A stretch of DNA of 64,000 nt from Cellulophaga tyrosinoxydans (GTDB taxonomy: Bacteria > Bacteroidota > Bacteroidia > Flavobacteriales > Flavobacteriaceae). The stretch covers positions 62,001 to 126,000 of the forward strand of contig NZ_FWXO01000006.1 of NCBI RefSeq assembly GCF_900176415.1. The letters run 5' to 3'. Numbering within the stretch: position 1 is the stretch's first letter; each line of letters opens with the position of its first letter. Shown one piece after another: positions 16,946 to 25,557 of this stretch. A program made the translations under genes and the position numbers. The notes beneath the pieces were generated by a model that saw only the letters and a list, made by a program, of their open reading frames with translations, ran no database searches and was not told where the DNA came from.

Positions 16946-17224
16946 ATGAAACTCTTAAATTCTATATTGGCAATTCTAATTATATTGGTTAATTGTTATT
17001 TATTGCTTTTTTTAATAAGGACACTAGTGAGTTCTGAAGGAGATACAATTAGTGGATTAATGGTTTCAATTGCTATTTCAAGTCTTATATTTCTGGTTAT
17101 AGCTTTTTTTACTTTTAAAAAAAAGTACAGAGAAAACATAGGTGTCATCCTACTGAATAGTTTGGGCTTAATATGGAGTGTGATTTGGGTTTGGCTATTA
17201 CTGGCAGTCCCAGTATTAGATTAA
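16946..17224 (+). CDS. Small three-helix membrane protein, unknown function
   Basis: 92 aa with three hydrophobic segments at about 5-25, 37-54 and 68-90 and a short basic loop (TFKKKYRENIG). No motif is recognised. It lies 8 bp after pssA, so it is probably co-transcribed, and its stop codon is 2 bp from the convergent lptB end, leaving no room for a separate terminator. Confidence 0.7.
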   Translation: MKLLNSILAILIILVNCYLLLFLIRTLVSSEGDTISGLMVSIAISSLIFLVIAFFTFKKKYRENIGVILLNSLGLIWSVIWVWLLLAVPVLD

Positions 17225-17226
17225 AA

Positions 17227-17967
17227 TTAAAAATCCAATTTCTTTTTCCGAAGTTCAAAATTCTGGCCTAAGTATACTTTACGAACCATTTCGTCGGCAG
17301 CCAAATCTTCAGGAATCCCCGATTTTAAAATTCCTCCTTCGAACATTAAATAAGAACGTTCTGTGATCGCTAGCGTTTCTTGTACGTTATGGTCGGTAAT
17401 TAAAATACCAATGTTTTTATTTTTTAATTGCGCTACAATACGCTGTATATCTTCAACGGCAACAGGGTCTACACCAGCAAAAGGTTCATCTAATAAAATA
17501 AACTTAGGATCGGTTGCTAATGCGCGAGCAATTTCAGTACGTCTACGCTCACCACCAGAAAGTAAATCACCACGATTTTTACGAATATGACCAAGGCTAA
17601 ACTCTTCAATAAGCGATTCCATTTTCATTTCTTGCTCTTTTTTGCTCAACTTTGTAAGTTGCAAAACGCTCAAAATGTTTTCTTCAATGCTTAGTTTACG
17701 AAACACAGATGCTTCTTGTGCTAAATAACCAATTCCGTTTTGTGCACGTTTGTACATGGGGAATTTGGTAATGTCCATATTATCTAGAAAAATATTACCT
17801 CCATTGGGCTTAATAAGTCCAACAATCATATAGAAAGAGGTTGTTTTTCCAGCTCCATTTGGTCCTAAGAGTCCAACAATTTCACCTTGATTAACTTCTA
17901 AAGAAATACCTCTAACTACTTGTCGGCCTCGGTATGACTTCATTATATTTTCTGCACGTAACTTCAT
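17227..17967 (-). CDS. lptB: LPS export ABC transporter ATPase LptB
   Basis: 246 aa. LptB powers extraction of lipopolysaccharide from the inner membrane with LptFG. Walker [17 protein letters not shown], signature [16 protein letters not shown], Walker [14 protein letters not shown] and H-loop [11 protein letters not shown] are intact, and the [18 protein letters not shown] start is typical of LptB. The LptF/LptG and LptC partners are not here, but an OstA-like protein (33-35 kb) and kdsD (19-20 kb) are. It sits downstream of the kdsD-tatC unit, separated by 145 bp without a clear terminator. Confidence 0.96.
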   Translation of the reverse strand: MKLRAENIMKSYRGRQVVRGISLEVNQGEIVGLLGPNGAGKTTSFYMIVGLIKPNGGNIFLDNMDITKFPMYKRAQNGIGYLAQEASVFRKLSIEENILSVLQLTKLSKKEQEMKMESLIEEFSLGHIRKNRGDLLSGGERRRTEIARALATDPKFILLDEPFAGVDPVAVEDIQRIVAQLKNKNIGILITDHNVQETLAITERSYLMFEGGILKSGIPEDLAADEMVRKVYLGQNFELRKKKLDF

Positions 17968-18112
17968 GTAGTATGCTGTTTTTTGACATAGTTGTTAAAC
18001 ACAAATACATCAAAATATTAAGTTGAACTTACTCTGAATTAAGATCAGAGTTTATCATTTTTGTTTCAAATCTAAACCTAAAAGTCTGTCAATGAAAGTA
18101 ATTAATTAATTT

Positions 18113-18463
18113 TTAACCTTCTTGTTGTTCCAATGCTTCCCAATATTCATAGGCTCTTCGTAAATGCGGCACCACAATAGTACCACCTACCAAGGTGGCA
18201 ATACCAAGAGTTTCCATAACTTCTTCTTTAGTGGCGCCTTCATTATACGAGCTTTCTAAATGGTATTTTACACAATCATCACAACGTAATACTGCAGAGG
18301 CAACGAGTCCAAGTAATTCTTTTGTTTTTACATCTAAAGCCCCAGCAGCATAAGCATTGGTATCTAGATTAAATATTCTTTTAATGATTTTGTTATTATC
18401 CGCTAACAATTTTTCGTTCATTTTAGAACGGTAAGCATTAAATTCTTCGATTTGATTAGGCAT
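18113..18463 (-). CDS. Carboxymuconolactone decarboxylase family protein (AhpD-like)
   Basis: 116 aa, all-helical CMD/AhpD-type protein. The CxxC-like redox motif with its histidine is visible: LRCDDCVKYHLESSYNEGAT. The segment GIATLVGGTIVVPHLRRA is also typical of the family. Members are either thiol-disulfide peroxidase partners or decarboxylases; the CDDCxxxH motif favours a redox role, but the substrate is unknown. Its start overlaps the end of tatC by 8 bp. Confidence 0.88.
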   Translation of the reverse strand: MPNQIEEFNAYRSKMNEKLLADNNKIIKRIFNLDTNAYAAGALDVKTKELLGLVASAVLRCDDCVKYHLESSYNEGATKEEVMETLGIATLVGGTIVVPHLRRAYEYWEALEQQEG

Positions 18464-19292
18464 TGCTTTTTCTTTTTAATTCTCTTTTTGCTTCTTTCCT
18501 TAAAACATAGGCAGAGATGTAAATACTAATTTGATACAACAATAGAACAGGGATTGCAACAACAATCTGGCTGGCAACATCTGGTGGTGTAATTACCGCT
18601 GATAATATTAGAATTACAACTAAGGCTATTTTTCTATATTTTTTCATAATTTCAGGTGTCACTAAGCCTATTTTAGTTAGAAAAAATATAATTATAGGTA
18701 GCTCAAAAATTACTCCACAAGCAATTACCGATGACCTTAGTGTGGCAATGTACGAGTCTAAATCAAATTCATTAGTTACCGTATCACTAACGGAATAGGA
18801 ACCTAAAAAGTTAATAGAAAAAGGTGCTACTACATAGTAGCCAAATAAAACCCCGAGAAAAAATAAAACAGAGGCTATAAAAATAAATCCTCTTGAATTT
18901 TTACGTTCTTTTGCATGTAAACCAGGACTCACAAATTTCCACATTTCATAGAGCACATAAGGAAATGCTATGATAAAACCTGCCCAAATAGAGGTCCAAA
19001 TATCAGCAGAGAATTGTCCCGCCATAGTTCTACTCTGTATGGTAAAAGGTAGTGTTTCTGCACAAAAATCCGATACATAATTAAAGTAATTGCCTAATTC
19101 GCAAAAAAAGCGGTAGGTAGGAAAATCCATTTTGCTAGGTGCAAAAATGATATTGTCAAAAATATAACCACTCATAGCAAATGCCACACAACCAATAATG
19201 ACCACTGCCATGGTTGAACGGATCAAGTGCCAACGTAATTCCTCTAGATGGTCTAAAAAAGACATCTCTTTAGGTTCTTGCTTCTTTGCCAT
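18456..19292 (-). CDS. tatC: Twin-arginine translocase subunit TatC
   Basis: 278 aa polytopic inner-membrane protein. The N-terminal FLDHLEELRWHLIRS is the signature that binds the RR motif of Tat substrates. WAGFIIAFPYVLYEMWKFVSPGL and the six hydrophobic stretches complete the picture. Between helices 1 and 2 there is a periplasmic loop longer than in E. coli (about residues 45-95), common in Bacteroidota. TatA/B is not in the window. A candidate Tat substrate, the LD-carboxypeptidase at 22.7-23.7 kb, is close by. It shares one base with the end of kdsD and overlaps the following gene by 8 bp. Confidence 0.97.
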   Translation of the reverse strand: MAKKQEPKEMSFLDHLEELRWHLIRSTMAVVIIGCVAFAMSGYIFDNIIFAPSKMDFPTYRFFCELGNYFNYVSDFCAETLPFTIQSRTMAGQFSADIWTSIWAGFIIAFPYVLYEMWKFVSPGLHAKERKNSRGFIFIASVLFFLGVLFGYYVVAPFSINFLGSYSVSDTVTNEFDLDSYIATLRSSVIACGVIFELPIIIFFLTKIGLVTPEIMKKYRKIALVVILILSAVITPPDVASQIVVAIPVLLLYQISIYISAYVLRKEAKRELKRKSNA

Positions 19293-20257
19293 TATAAAAT
19301 TCCTTCGTTGATTAAATTATGAATATGTACAACACCCATATAAGTGTTATTTTTTACTGCGAGTAGTTGCGATATATTTTTAGCTTGCATAAGCTCCAAA
19401 GCTTTTACTGCTAGGGCATCATTTTCAATTGTTTTTGGATTTGCACTCATGATATCTTTAGCGGTTAATCCTTTAATATTGTCATGTTTACTAAGCATTC
19501 TACGGATGTCACCATCAGTTATAATTCCAACAATTTTATTATGCTCAATTACTGCTGTTACGCCTAACATTTTTTCAGATATTTCTACAATAACTTTTTT
19601 AACATCAGCATTAATATCTACTTGAGGTTTTAAGTTGTTTTCTGCAATATCTGCAACACGTAAGTACAATCTTTTGCCTAAGGTACCACCTGGATGGTAT
19701 TTAGCAAAGTCTTTGCTGCCAAATCCTCTTAGTTCTAGTAGACAAATAGCAAGGGCATCTCCAATAACAAGCTGCGCAGTTGTACTGGTTGTTGGAGCTA
19801 AGTTATTAGGGCAAGCTTCTTTTTCTACAAAAGAATTAAGTACAAAATCAGATTGTTTTGCTAAAGTAGATTCAAGGTTTCCAGTAATAGCCATTAGCGT
19901 ATTGCCTCCTTTTTTAATAAGGGGTACTAACATTTTAATTTCTGGAGTGTTGCCGCTTTTAGAAATACAAATAACGGTATCGTGTTCTTGAATTGTGCCT
20001 AAATCACCATGAATTGCATCTGCAGCATGCATAAATATTGATGGAGTTCCGGTAGAATTTAAAGTTGCTACAATTTTTGAAGCAATTAATGCACTTTTTC
20101 CTATTCCTGATATAACAACTCTCCCAGTGGAATTAAAAATATGAAGTACTGCATTAGAAAAATTTTCATCTAAAAGAGATGATAAATTTTGAATTGCTTC
20201 CGCTTCATTTTCAATCGTTTTTCTTGCTATATCAAGTATTGCAGTAGTTTTTTTCAA
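19292..20257 (-). CDS. kdsD: Arabinose-5-phosphate isomerase (KdsD/KpsF/GutQ family)
   Basis: 321 aa: an N-terminal SIS domain (about 25-180) and two CBS domains (about 205-320). It converts ribulose-5-phosphate to arabinose-5-phosphate, the first step toward Kdo in LPS. Key motifs are GIGKSALIASKIVATLNSTG, HGDLG and ISKSGNTPE. CBS motifs such as GIITDGDIRRML are clear. It heads the kdsD-tatC-CMD group and diverges from recQ across 201 bp, in which a -7-like TAATTTTG (20321-20314, reverse strand) is the only promoter-like sign. Confidence 0.94.
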   Translation of the reverse strand: MKKTTAILDIARKTIENEAEAIQNLSSLLDENFSNAVLHIFNSTGRVVISGIGKSALIASKIVATLNSTGTPSIFMHAADAIHGDLGTIQEHDTVICISKSGNTPEIKMLVPLIKKGGNTLMAITGNLESTLAKQSDFVLNSFVEKEACPNNLAPTTSTTAQLVIGDALAICLLELRGFGSKDFAKYHPGGTLGKRLYLRVADIAENNLKPQVDINADVKKVIVEISEKMLGVTAVIEHNKIVGIITDGDIRRMLSKHDNIKGLTAKDIMSANPKTIENDALAVKALELMQAKNISQLLAVKNNTYMGVVHIHNLINEGIL

Positions 20258-20458
20258 GGTAATTAATTCAATTATCTGATTGTTTTCCTAAAAGAATGTC
20301 TTATATTTAGTTACAAAATTACATAAACTTAATGTTATAAGATATTTTAAAATCTTTAAAGTAACATTTGTTTTTATCTTAATTTTAATCCTGCTAAGAA
20401 ATTCATTAAATTATAATGCGTTGAAGTCTTAGCGTTAGTATTAATCGTTAATAATATT

Positions 20459-22660
20459 ATGAGTTTGAGTGAAATTGATTTGCATTCCTCACTAAAAAAA
20501 TATTTTGGATTTTCAAAGTTCAAAGGTCTTCAAGAAAATGTAATAAAAAGTATTCTTGAAGGTAAAAATTGTTTTGTTGTAATGCCTACAGGCGGTGGAA
20601 AATCGCTTTGTTATCAACTTCCTGCGTTAATGCAAGAAGGAACGGCAATAATAGTTTCCCCACTAATTGCTTTAATGAAAAATCAAGTAGACGCCATTCG
20701 TGGAGTATCTGCAGAAATGGGTATAGCCCATGTATTAAATTCTTCATTAACAAAAACAGAAATTAAACAAGTAAAGGCGGATATTACCAATGGTATTACT
20801 AAACTTTTATATGTTGCTCCAGAGTCATTAACAAAAGATGAGTATGTGGAGTTTTTACAATCTGTAAAGATATCATTTGTAGCAGTGGATGAAGCCCACT
20901 GTATTTCGGAATGGGGCCATGATTTTAGACCAGAATATAGAAATCTAAAAAACATTATCAGTCGATTGGATGATAGTATACCTGTAATAGGTCTTACGGC
21001 TACCGCTACGCCAAAGGTACAAGAAGATATAATTAAAAACTTAGGTATAGGTGATGCAGACTTATTTAAAGCATCATTTAATAGGCCTAATCTTTTTTAT
21101 GAAGTCCGACCTAAAACTCAGAATATTGAAGCGGATATTATCCGTTTTGTAAAACAGAATTCTGGTAAATCTGGAATTGTTTATTGTTTAAGCAGAAAAA
21201 AGGTTGAAGAATTAGCTCAAGTACTTCAAGTGAATGGAGTTAGCGCTGTTCCTTACCATGCAGGATTTGATACTAAAACAAGGTCTAAATATCAAGACAT
21301 GTTTTTAATGGAAGATGTAGATGTTGTGGTAGCAACCATTGCTTTTGGAATGGGAATAGATAAACCCGATGTGCGTTTTGTAATTCATCATGATATTCCG
21401 AAAAGTATAGAAAGTTATTATCAAGAAACTGGAAGAGCTGGTAGAGATGGTGGTGAAGGGCATTGTTTGGCCTTCTATTCTTACAAGGATATAGAAAAGC
21501 TAGAAAAATTTATGTCTGGAAAACCTGTTGCAGAACAGGAAATAGGAAATGCTTTACTACAAGAAATGGTAGCCTACGCAGAAACTTCCATGTCTAGGAG
21601 AAAGTTTATACTGCATTATTTTGGTGAGGAATTTGATGAAGTAAATGGCGATGGGGCCATGATGGATGATAATACCAAAAATCCTAAAGAAAAAGAAGAG
21701 GCAAAAGACGATTTGGTAAAAGTTATTAAAGTAGTTCAAGGAACTATGGAGAAATTTAAATCAAAAGAAGTCGTAAAGGTTATTATAGGGAAAACAAATG
21801 CTATTATCGCATCACATAAATCTGATGATAAAGACTTTTTTGGCATTGGAAAAGATAAAGATAAGGAGCATTGGATGGCACTAGTTCGTCAAGCATTAGT
21901 AGCTGGTTATTTACGAAAAGAGATCGAGCAATACGGTATTTTACATGTGACCGAAAAAGGAGAGGAGTTTTTAAAGAATCCTGTTTCCTTTATGATGACT
22001 AAAGATCATATTTATAGTCAAGCAGCGGATGACGCTATTGTAAGTGCAGCTAAGACTAGTGGTGGCGTTGCCGATGAAAATCTACTAAAAATATTAAAAG
22101 ATCTTAGAAAAAAAGAAGGTCAAAAACTTGGAGTGCCTCCTTTTGTAATATTTCAAGATCCGTCTTTGCAAGATATGGCGCTTAAATACCCCGTTAGTGT
22201 TGAAGAATTAGTAAATATTCATGGAGTAGGAGAAGGGAAGGCAAAAAAGTATGGAAAACCTTTTGTAGATTTTATTAAAAAATACGTAGAAGATAATGAT
22301 ATTATCAGACCAGATGATTTAGTTGTAAAAAGTACTGGAGCTAATTCTGCTTTAAAATTATACATTATTCAGAATGTGGACCGTAAATTACCACTAGATG
22401 ATATAGCCTCTGCTAAAGGATTAGAGATTCCTGAGCTCATAAAAGAAATGGAGCAGATTGTTTATAGTGGTACCAAATTAAATATAAGCTATTGGATTGA
22501 TGAAATTTTAGATGAAGATCAGCAAGAAGAACTTCATGACTATTTTATTGATGCAGATTCGGATGGTATTGATGTTGCTATAAAAGAGTTTGATGGTGAT
22601 TATGAGGATGAGGAATTGCGATTGTTCCGCATTAAATTTATTAGTGAAGTAGCCAATTAA
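20459..22660 (+). CDS. recQ: ATP-dependent DNA helicase RecQ
   Basis: 733 aa 3'-5' SF2 DNA helicase of recombination and repair. Motif 0/I FKGLQENVIKS and MPTGGGKSLCYQLPA, motif II DEAHCISEWGHDFRPEYR, motif III GLTATATPKV and motif VI YYQETGRAGRDG are intact. RQC-like and HRDC-like regions follow, the HRDC-type helix group around residues 540-620 and an extra acidic C-terminal domain to 733. The zinc-binding part of the RQC domain has no cysteines at all (SRRKFILHYFGEEFDE then acidic loop), unlike E. coli RecQ. It diverges from kdsD and overlaps the convergent LD-carboxypeptidase by 4 bp. Confidence 0.96.
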   Translation: MSLSEIDLHSSLKKYFGFSKFKGLQENVIKSILEGKNCFVVMPTGGGKSLCYQLPALMQEGTAIIVSPLIALMKNQVDAIRGVSAEMGIAHVLNSSLTKTEIKQVKADITNGITKLLYVAPESLTKDEYVEFLQSVKISFVAVDEAHCISEWGHDFRPEYRNLKNIISRLDDSIPVIGLTATATPKVQEDIIKNLGIGDADLFKASFNRPNLFYEVRPKTQNIEADIIRFVKQNSGKSGIVYCLSRKKVEELAQVLQVNGVSAVPYHAGFDTKTRSKYQDMFLMEDVDVVVATIAFGMGIDKPDVRFVIHHDIPKSIESYYQETGRAGRDGGEGHCLAFYSYKDIEKLEKFMSGKPVAEQEIGNALLQEMVAYAETSMSRRKFILHYFGEEFDEVNGDGAMMDDNTKNPKEKEEAKDDLVKVIKVVQGTMEKFKSKEVVKVIIGKTNAIIASHKSDDKDFFGIGKDKDKEHWMALVRQALVAGYLRKEIEQYGILHVTEKGEEFLKNPVSFMMTKDHIYSQAADDAIVSAAKTSGGVADENLLKILKDLRKKEGQKLGVPPFVIFQDPSLQDMALKYPVSVEELVNIHGVGEGKAKKYGKPFVDFIKKYVEDNDIIRPDDLVVKSTGANSALKLYIIQNVDRKLPLDDIASAKGLEIPELIKEMEQIVYSGTKLNISYWIDEILDEDQQEELHDYFIDADSDGIDVAIKEFDGDYEDEELRLFRIKFISEVAN

Positions 22661-23709
22661 GATACGGCTTCTTCTAATAATTCTAAAGTCATTTTATCTG
22701 CATTAAAGTTTGCGGCAATTCCTATAGGAATGGTAAAGTTATTGGCTACATGACCAAAGCTCATACCATAGGCTGCAGGAATGCCTAAAGGTTTTATACG
22801 ATCAAGAATTACTTCTTTAAGTGTAAAAGTTTCGGGTTTGGCAGGTTTGTCGCATCCCTTACAAACACCTATCATTATAGCCACTGCTTTATTAAATGTT
22901 GGGCCTTCAATAAGTTGGGTGAGCATTCTATCAATCCGATAAGGAGATTCTTCAACATCTTCAATAAACACAATGGTTCCTGTGAAATCTATTTCATGTG
23001 GAGTGCCAATTAGGGCATTTATTAATGTTAAACTTCCACCAATTAATTTTCCAGTGGCAGATCCAGAAGTAATCGTATAGCGTTCAAATTCTGAATCTTT
23101 TTTTAATTTTTCATCTAAAGTTACATTTTCAATAAGTGTTTTTTCCTTAGGGTGCATAAGCACTTTTTTAAATTCATTTATAGAATACGCATCATTAAGC
23201 GTGCTGCCTACTGGGCCATGAAAAGTGACTAGTCCTGTTTCTTTATAAATGCCATTAGCTAGTGCAGTTATATCACTAAAGCCAATAAGTGCTTTAGGGT
23301 TATTTTTAATGCTATTGTAATCTATAAGTTGCATGATTCGTGTACATCCATACCCGCCACGCGCACACAATATACCATCGATTTTAGGGTTGGCGAACAT
23401 TTCATTTACATCTTTGGCGCGTTCTTCATCGGTGTTACTAAAATAACCATGATTTCCAAGAATGCGATTGGTGTAAAATGGAATGAATCCCATTTCTTCT
23501 AAAGTGCTTATTGCTTTTTCTAAAACCTCAGGTTTAATAGCATAACCTGGGGCAACTAAGCCAATGGTATCTCCTTTTTTAAGTTTTTTGGGTTTTACTG
23601 TAATTAAATCATGCGTAGTTTTTGGTGTATTTCCAAAAAGAGTGGCAGGTAAAAAAGCTGCGGCTGAGATACCAAAAAGATTAGTGAAAAAGTGTCTGCG
23701 TGTTTTCAT
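22657..23709 (-). CDS. LD-carboxypeptidase (S66 family) with Tat-type signal
   Basis: 350 aa. The N-terminus MKTRRHFFTNLFGISAAAFL fits a twin-arginine signal (RRHFFTN plus hydrophobic stretch), so export in folded form is likely. The S66 domain follows: AKDVNEMFANPKIDGILCAR, GGYGCTRIMQLID, the nucleophile serine in GFSDITALANG, the catalytic glutamate in FIEDVEESPYR and histidine in GMSFGHVANNF. These enzymes remove the terminal D-Ala from LD-tetrapeptides during peptidoglycan recycling; cytoplasmic in E. coli (LdcA), so an exported form would act on the cell wall directly. Its 3' end overlaps recQ by 4 bp. Confidence 0.9.
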   Translation of the reverse strand: MKTRRHFFTNLFGISAAAFLPATLFGNTPKTTHDLITVKPKKLKKGDTIGLVAPGYAIKPEVLEKAISTLEEMGFIPFYTNRILGNHGYFSNTDEERAKDVNEMFANPKIDGILCARGGYGCTRIMQLIDYNSIKNNPKALIGFSDITALANGIYKETGLVTFHGPVGSTLNDAYSINEFKKVLMHPKEKTLIENVTLDEKLKKDSEFERYTITSGSATGKLIGGSLTLINALIGTPHEIDFTGTIVFIEDVEESPYRIDRMLTQLIEGPTFNKAVAIMIGVCKGCDKPAKPETFTLKEVILDRIKPLGIPAAYGMSFGHVANNFTIPIGIAANFNADKMTLELLEEAVS

Positions 23710-23852
23710 TCTTGTAGTATTATCTACTAAATATAATAGATTTAATTTCTATGAACAAAATGTTGTCATAAAAGCATAAAGTATCTATTACCGCTATTAT
23801 TTACTTCTAGTTATTATTTGACAGGGAAAGTGTTTCTTTCTCGTAGAAGAAT

Positions 23853-23881
23853 AAAAAAAAGACCGCTATTTGCGGTCTTTT
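23853..23881 (-). terminator. Terminator of the carboxypeptidase-regulatory-domain gene
   Basis: On the reverse strand, AAAAGACCGC-AAATA-GCGGTCTTTT is followed by more T residues. It lies 26 bp beyond the stop codon at 23907. Confidence 0.9.
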
Positions 23882-23906
23882 GTGTATTAATATAAATCAA
23901 TTAAAT

Positions 23907-25247
23907 CTAAGGGTTTGGGTCAGATACTGCAACAGTACCACCTATTTTATCTTTCTTTAATTGTTTTTGAATTTTCTTAATGGCAGATTCTATAGATTTT
24001 TCTGGTTCTATAATGTTGTATTCACCCCAAAAATCAGGATCTGAGAATCCTATAGCTTCATCACTTAGAATAATATTTCTACGTAATTTTTCTTTGGCTT
24101 TTAAATTTCCAGATAAATTCTTCTCCCAATCCGTAACAGCCATTTCACAGGTCATGCTATAAACCGAGTTGAATAATCTATCGTCCCAATTAATTTTAAA
24201 TTCTAAAAGTACATTGCTATAGCCATAATACCATTTGTTGTCTTTTTCTCTGTAATCCACTCTGTAGGCTACTTCGGTTGGGTAAACATTCGCCTTAGCT
24301 GGCTTTTTCTTTACAAACATTTCTGAAGCAACATATTTATTTGTAATGTTTAAAGAATATATAGCACTAGTTAAGATTTTATTTTCTGCATCAATAAATA
24401 ATTGACCTTGGTATAATTGCCGATCTATATTTTCATTTTTTTGTTTAAAATTAACTACATAGATAAGCTTGTCATTAATTCTAGCCGATCGCTCAAAGCT
24501 ATAGGTGTATAGCGGCAATGTTTCTTCTGTAAATACATATTCTGGGTACTTCATTAGATCTACAAATAATGCATTAAAAGGTCCTCCTTGTAGTTTTAAT
24601 GCAAGAGTATCTAACTTATCATAATCAGTACTTTTTCTTGCTTTGTATAATTCTACATTATCCCTTTGATTGGAAGTATAAGGACTCTTGTGGATATTAA
24701 CTACAGCCTCAGATAATGAAACATTCTTTTTTCTCTTTTTTATAGTTTCTCTATAAAAAGCTGTCATTAGCGTAGGACTTTCAAAATAGTTTTCTCCTTT
24801 GTTTTTCAGTGTTTCTCGTAACAGTTCTTCAGCATTCTTTGGAACAATTACATTTACCTCTGAAAGTTCCATTACAGAAGTTTTTAATGCTATTTTATTA
24901 TTGTTTTCTTTTAAGTCGGATAAATTTATAGTTTTAGATTTATATCCTAAAAAGCTTACAATAACGCTTTTTTCATTCATGCTAGATGGAACCTTTAAGG
25001 AAAATTCACCTTCTGTATTGGTTACAGTACTAATGTTAGAACCTTCAACAGATAAACTGGCGAAAACTAATTCTTTATTAGAATCTTCATCAACTACTTT
25101 TCCTTTGTATTGATTAAATGATTCATTCTCTGTTTGGTCTTGAAACAAAATGGCTGCTTCAATCTTCTGTGTGACCCCAACAAAAAGCAATACTACCATT
25201 GCTGCTGCTAAGGATTTGTTTAGGATTGTTAAAAATTTCTGTATCAT
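23907..25247 (-). CDS. Exported protein with CarboxypepD_reg-like beta-sandwich domain
   Basis: 446 aa. A signal peptide (SLAAAMVVLLFVGVTQKIEA, cleavage near 31-33) is followed by a CarboxypepD_reg-like domain at about 45-125: YKGKVVDEDSNKELVFASLS, NTEGEFSLKVP and VSFLGYKSKTINLSDL, the pattern found at the start of SusC-type receptors. Residues 130-446 hold a conserved but unnamed domain (LRETLKNKGENYFESPTLMT, AFYRETIKKRK) with no beta-barrel or plug. This is therefore not a TonB-dependent receptor. Bacteroidota have many such proteins of unknown role at the cell surface or periplasm. Monocistronic, with a strong terminator. Confidence 0.82.
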   Translation of the reverse strand: MIQKFLTILNKSLAAAMVVLLFVGVTQKIEAAILFQDQTENESFNQYKGKVVDEDSNKELVFASLSVEGSNISTVTNTEGEFSLKVPSSMNEKSVIVSFLGYKSKTINLSDLKENNNKIALKTSVMELSEVNVIVPKNAEELLRETLKNKGENYFESPTLMTAFYRETIKKRKKNVSLSEAVVNIHKSPYTSNQRDNVELYKARKSTDYDKLDTLALKLQGGPFNALFVDLMKYPEYVFTEETLPLYTYSFERSARINDKLIYVVNFKQKNENIDRQLYQGQLFIDAENKILTSAIYSLNITNKYVASEMFVKKKPAKANVYPTEVAYRVDYREKDNKWYYGYSNVLLEFKINWDDRLFNSVYSMTCEMAVTDWEKNLSGNLKAKEKLRRNIILSDEAIGFSDPDFWGEYNIIEPEKSIESAIKKIQKQLKKDKIGGTVAVSDPNP

Positions 25248-25557
25248 AGTGTTAGAATATTAAGTTGAGACAAATATTACCACTTAAGTTAGTGATTTTT
25301 AGAATACTAGGCTAATAATTGTTTGTTAAATATTTTACATTTATCTGGATATTCGAACTGAGAAAGAAGCAACATACCGCTCCTAATGGAATAAGGTTAT
25401 ACTGGTTTTTTATAATTTATGTGCTTCCTTCTTTTTCGTGATAATGCGCCATGCTACGTATAAGTTGCTTACGCTAATTGCATTAAAACAAAATTGACTT
25501 CTTAGTACAGAGGTTCTAAGAAGTCAATTCATGAATGATTTTATGGAAAATAACTAG
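25248..25557. other. 310-bp intergenic stretch without a gene
   Basis: Between the reverse-strand genes at 23907-25247 and 25558-27546. The DUF349-gene terminator occupies 25492-25529. The remainder (25248-25490) is AT-rich, has no open frame worth noting, no tRNA-like cloverleaf and no consensus TTG-N19-TAnnTTTG promoter; presumably it holds the promoter of the downstream gene in a form I cannot recognise. Confidence 0.6.
25492..25529 (-). terminator. Terminator of the DUF349 gene
   Basis: A perfect 14-bp stem, AATTGACTTCTTAG / CTAAGAAGTCAATT, with a 10-nt loop. On the reverse strand it is followed by TTGTTTT. It lies 29 bp past the DUF349 stop codon. Confidence 0.8.

Noticed and set aside
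25248-25491. Possible small RNA or tRNA in the longest gene-free stretch
   Set aside because: No cloverleaf, no conserved T-loop sequence and no consensus promoter; only the DUF349-gene terminator at 25492-25529 is recognisable.
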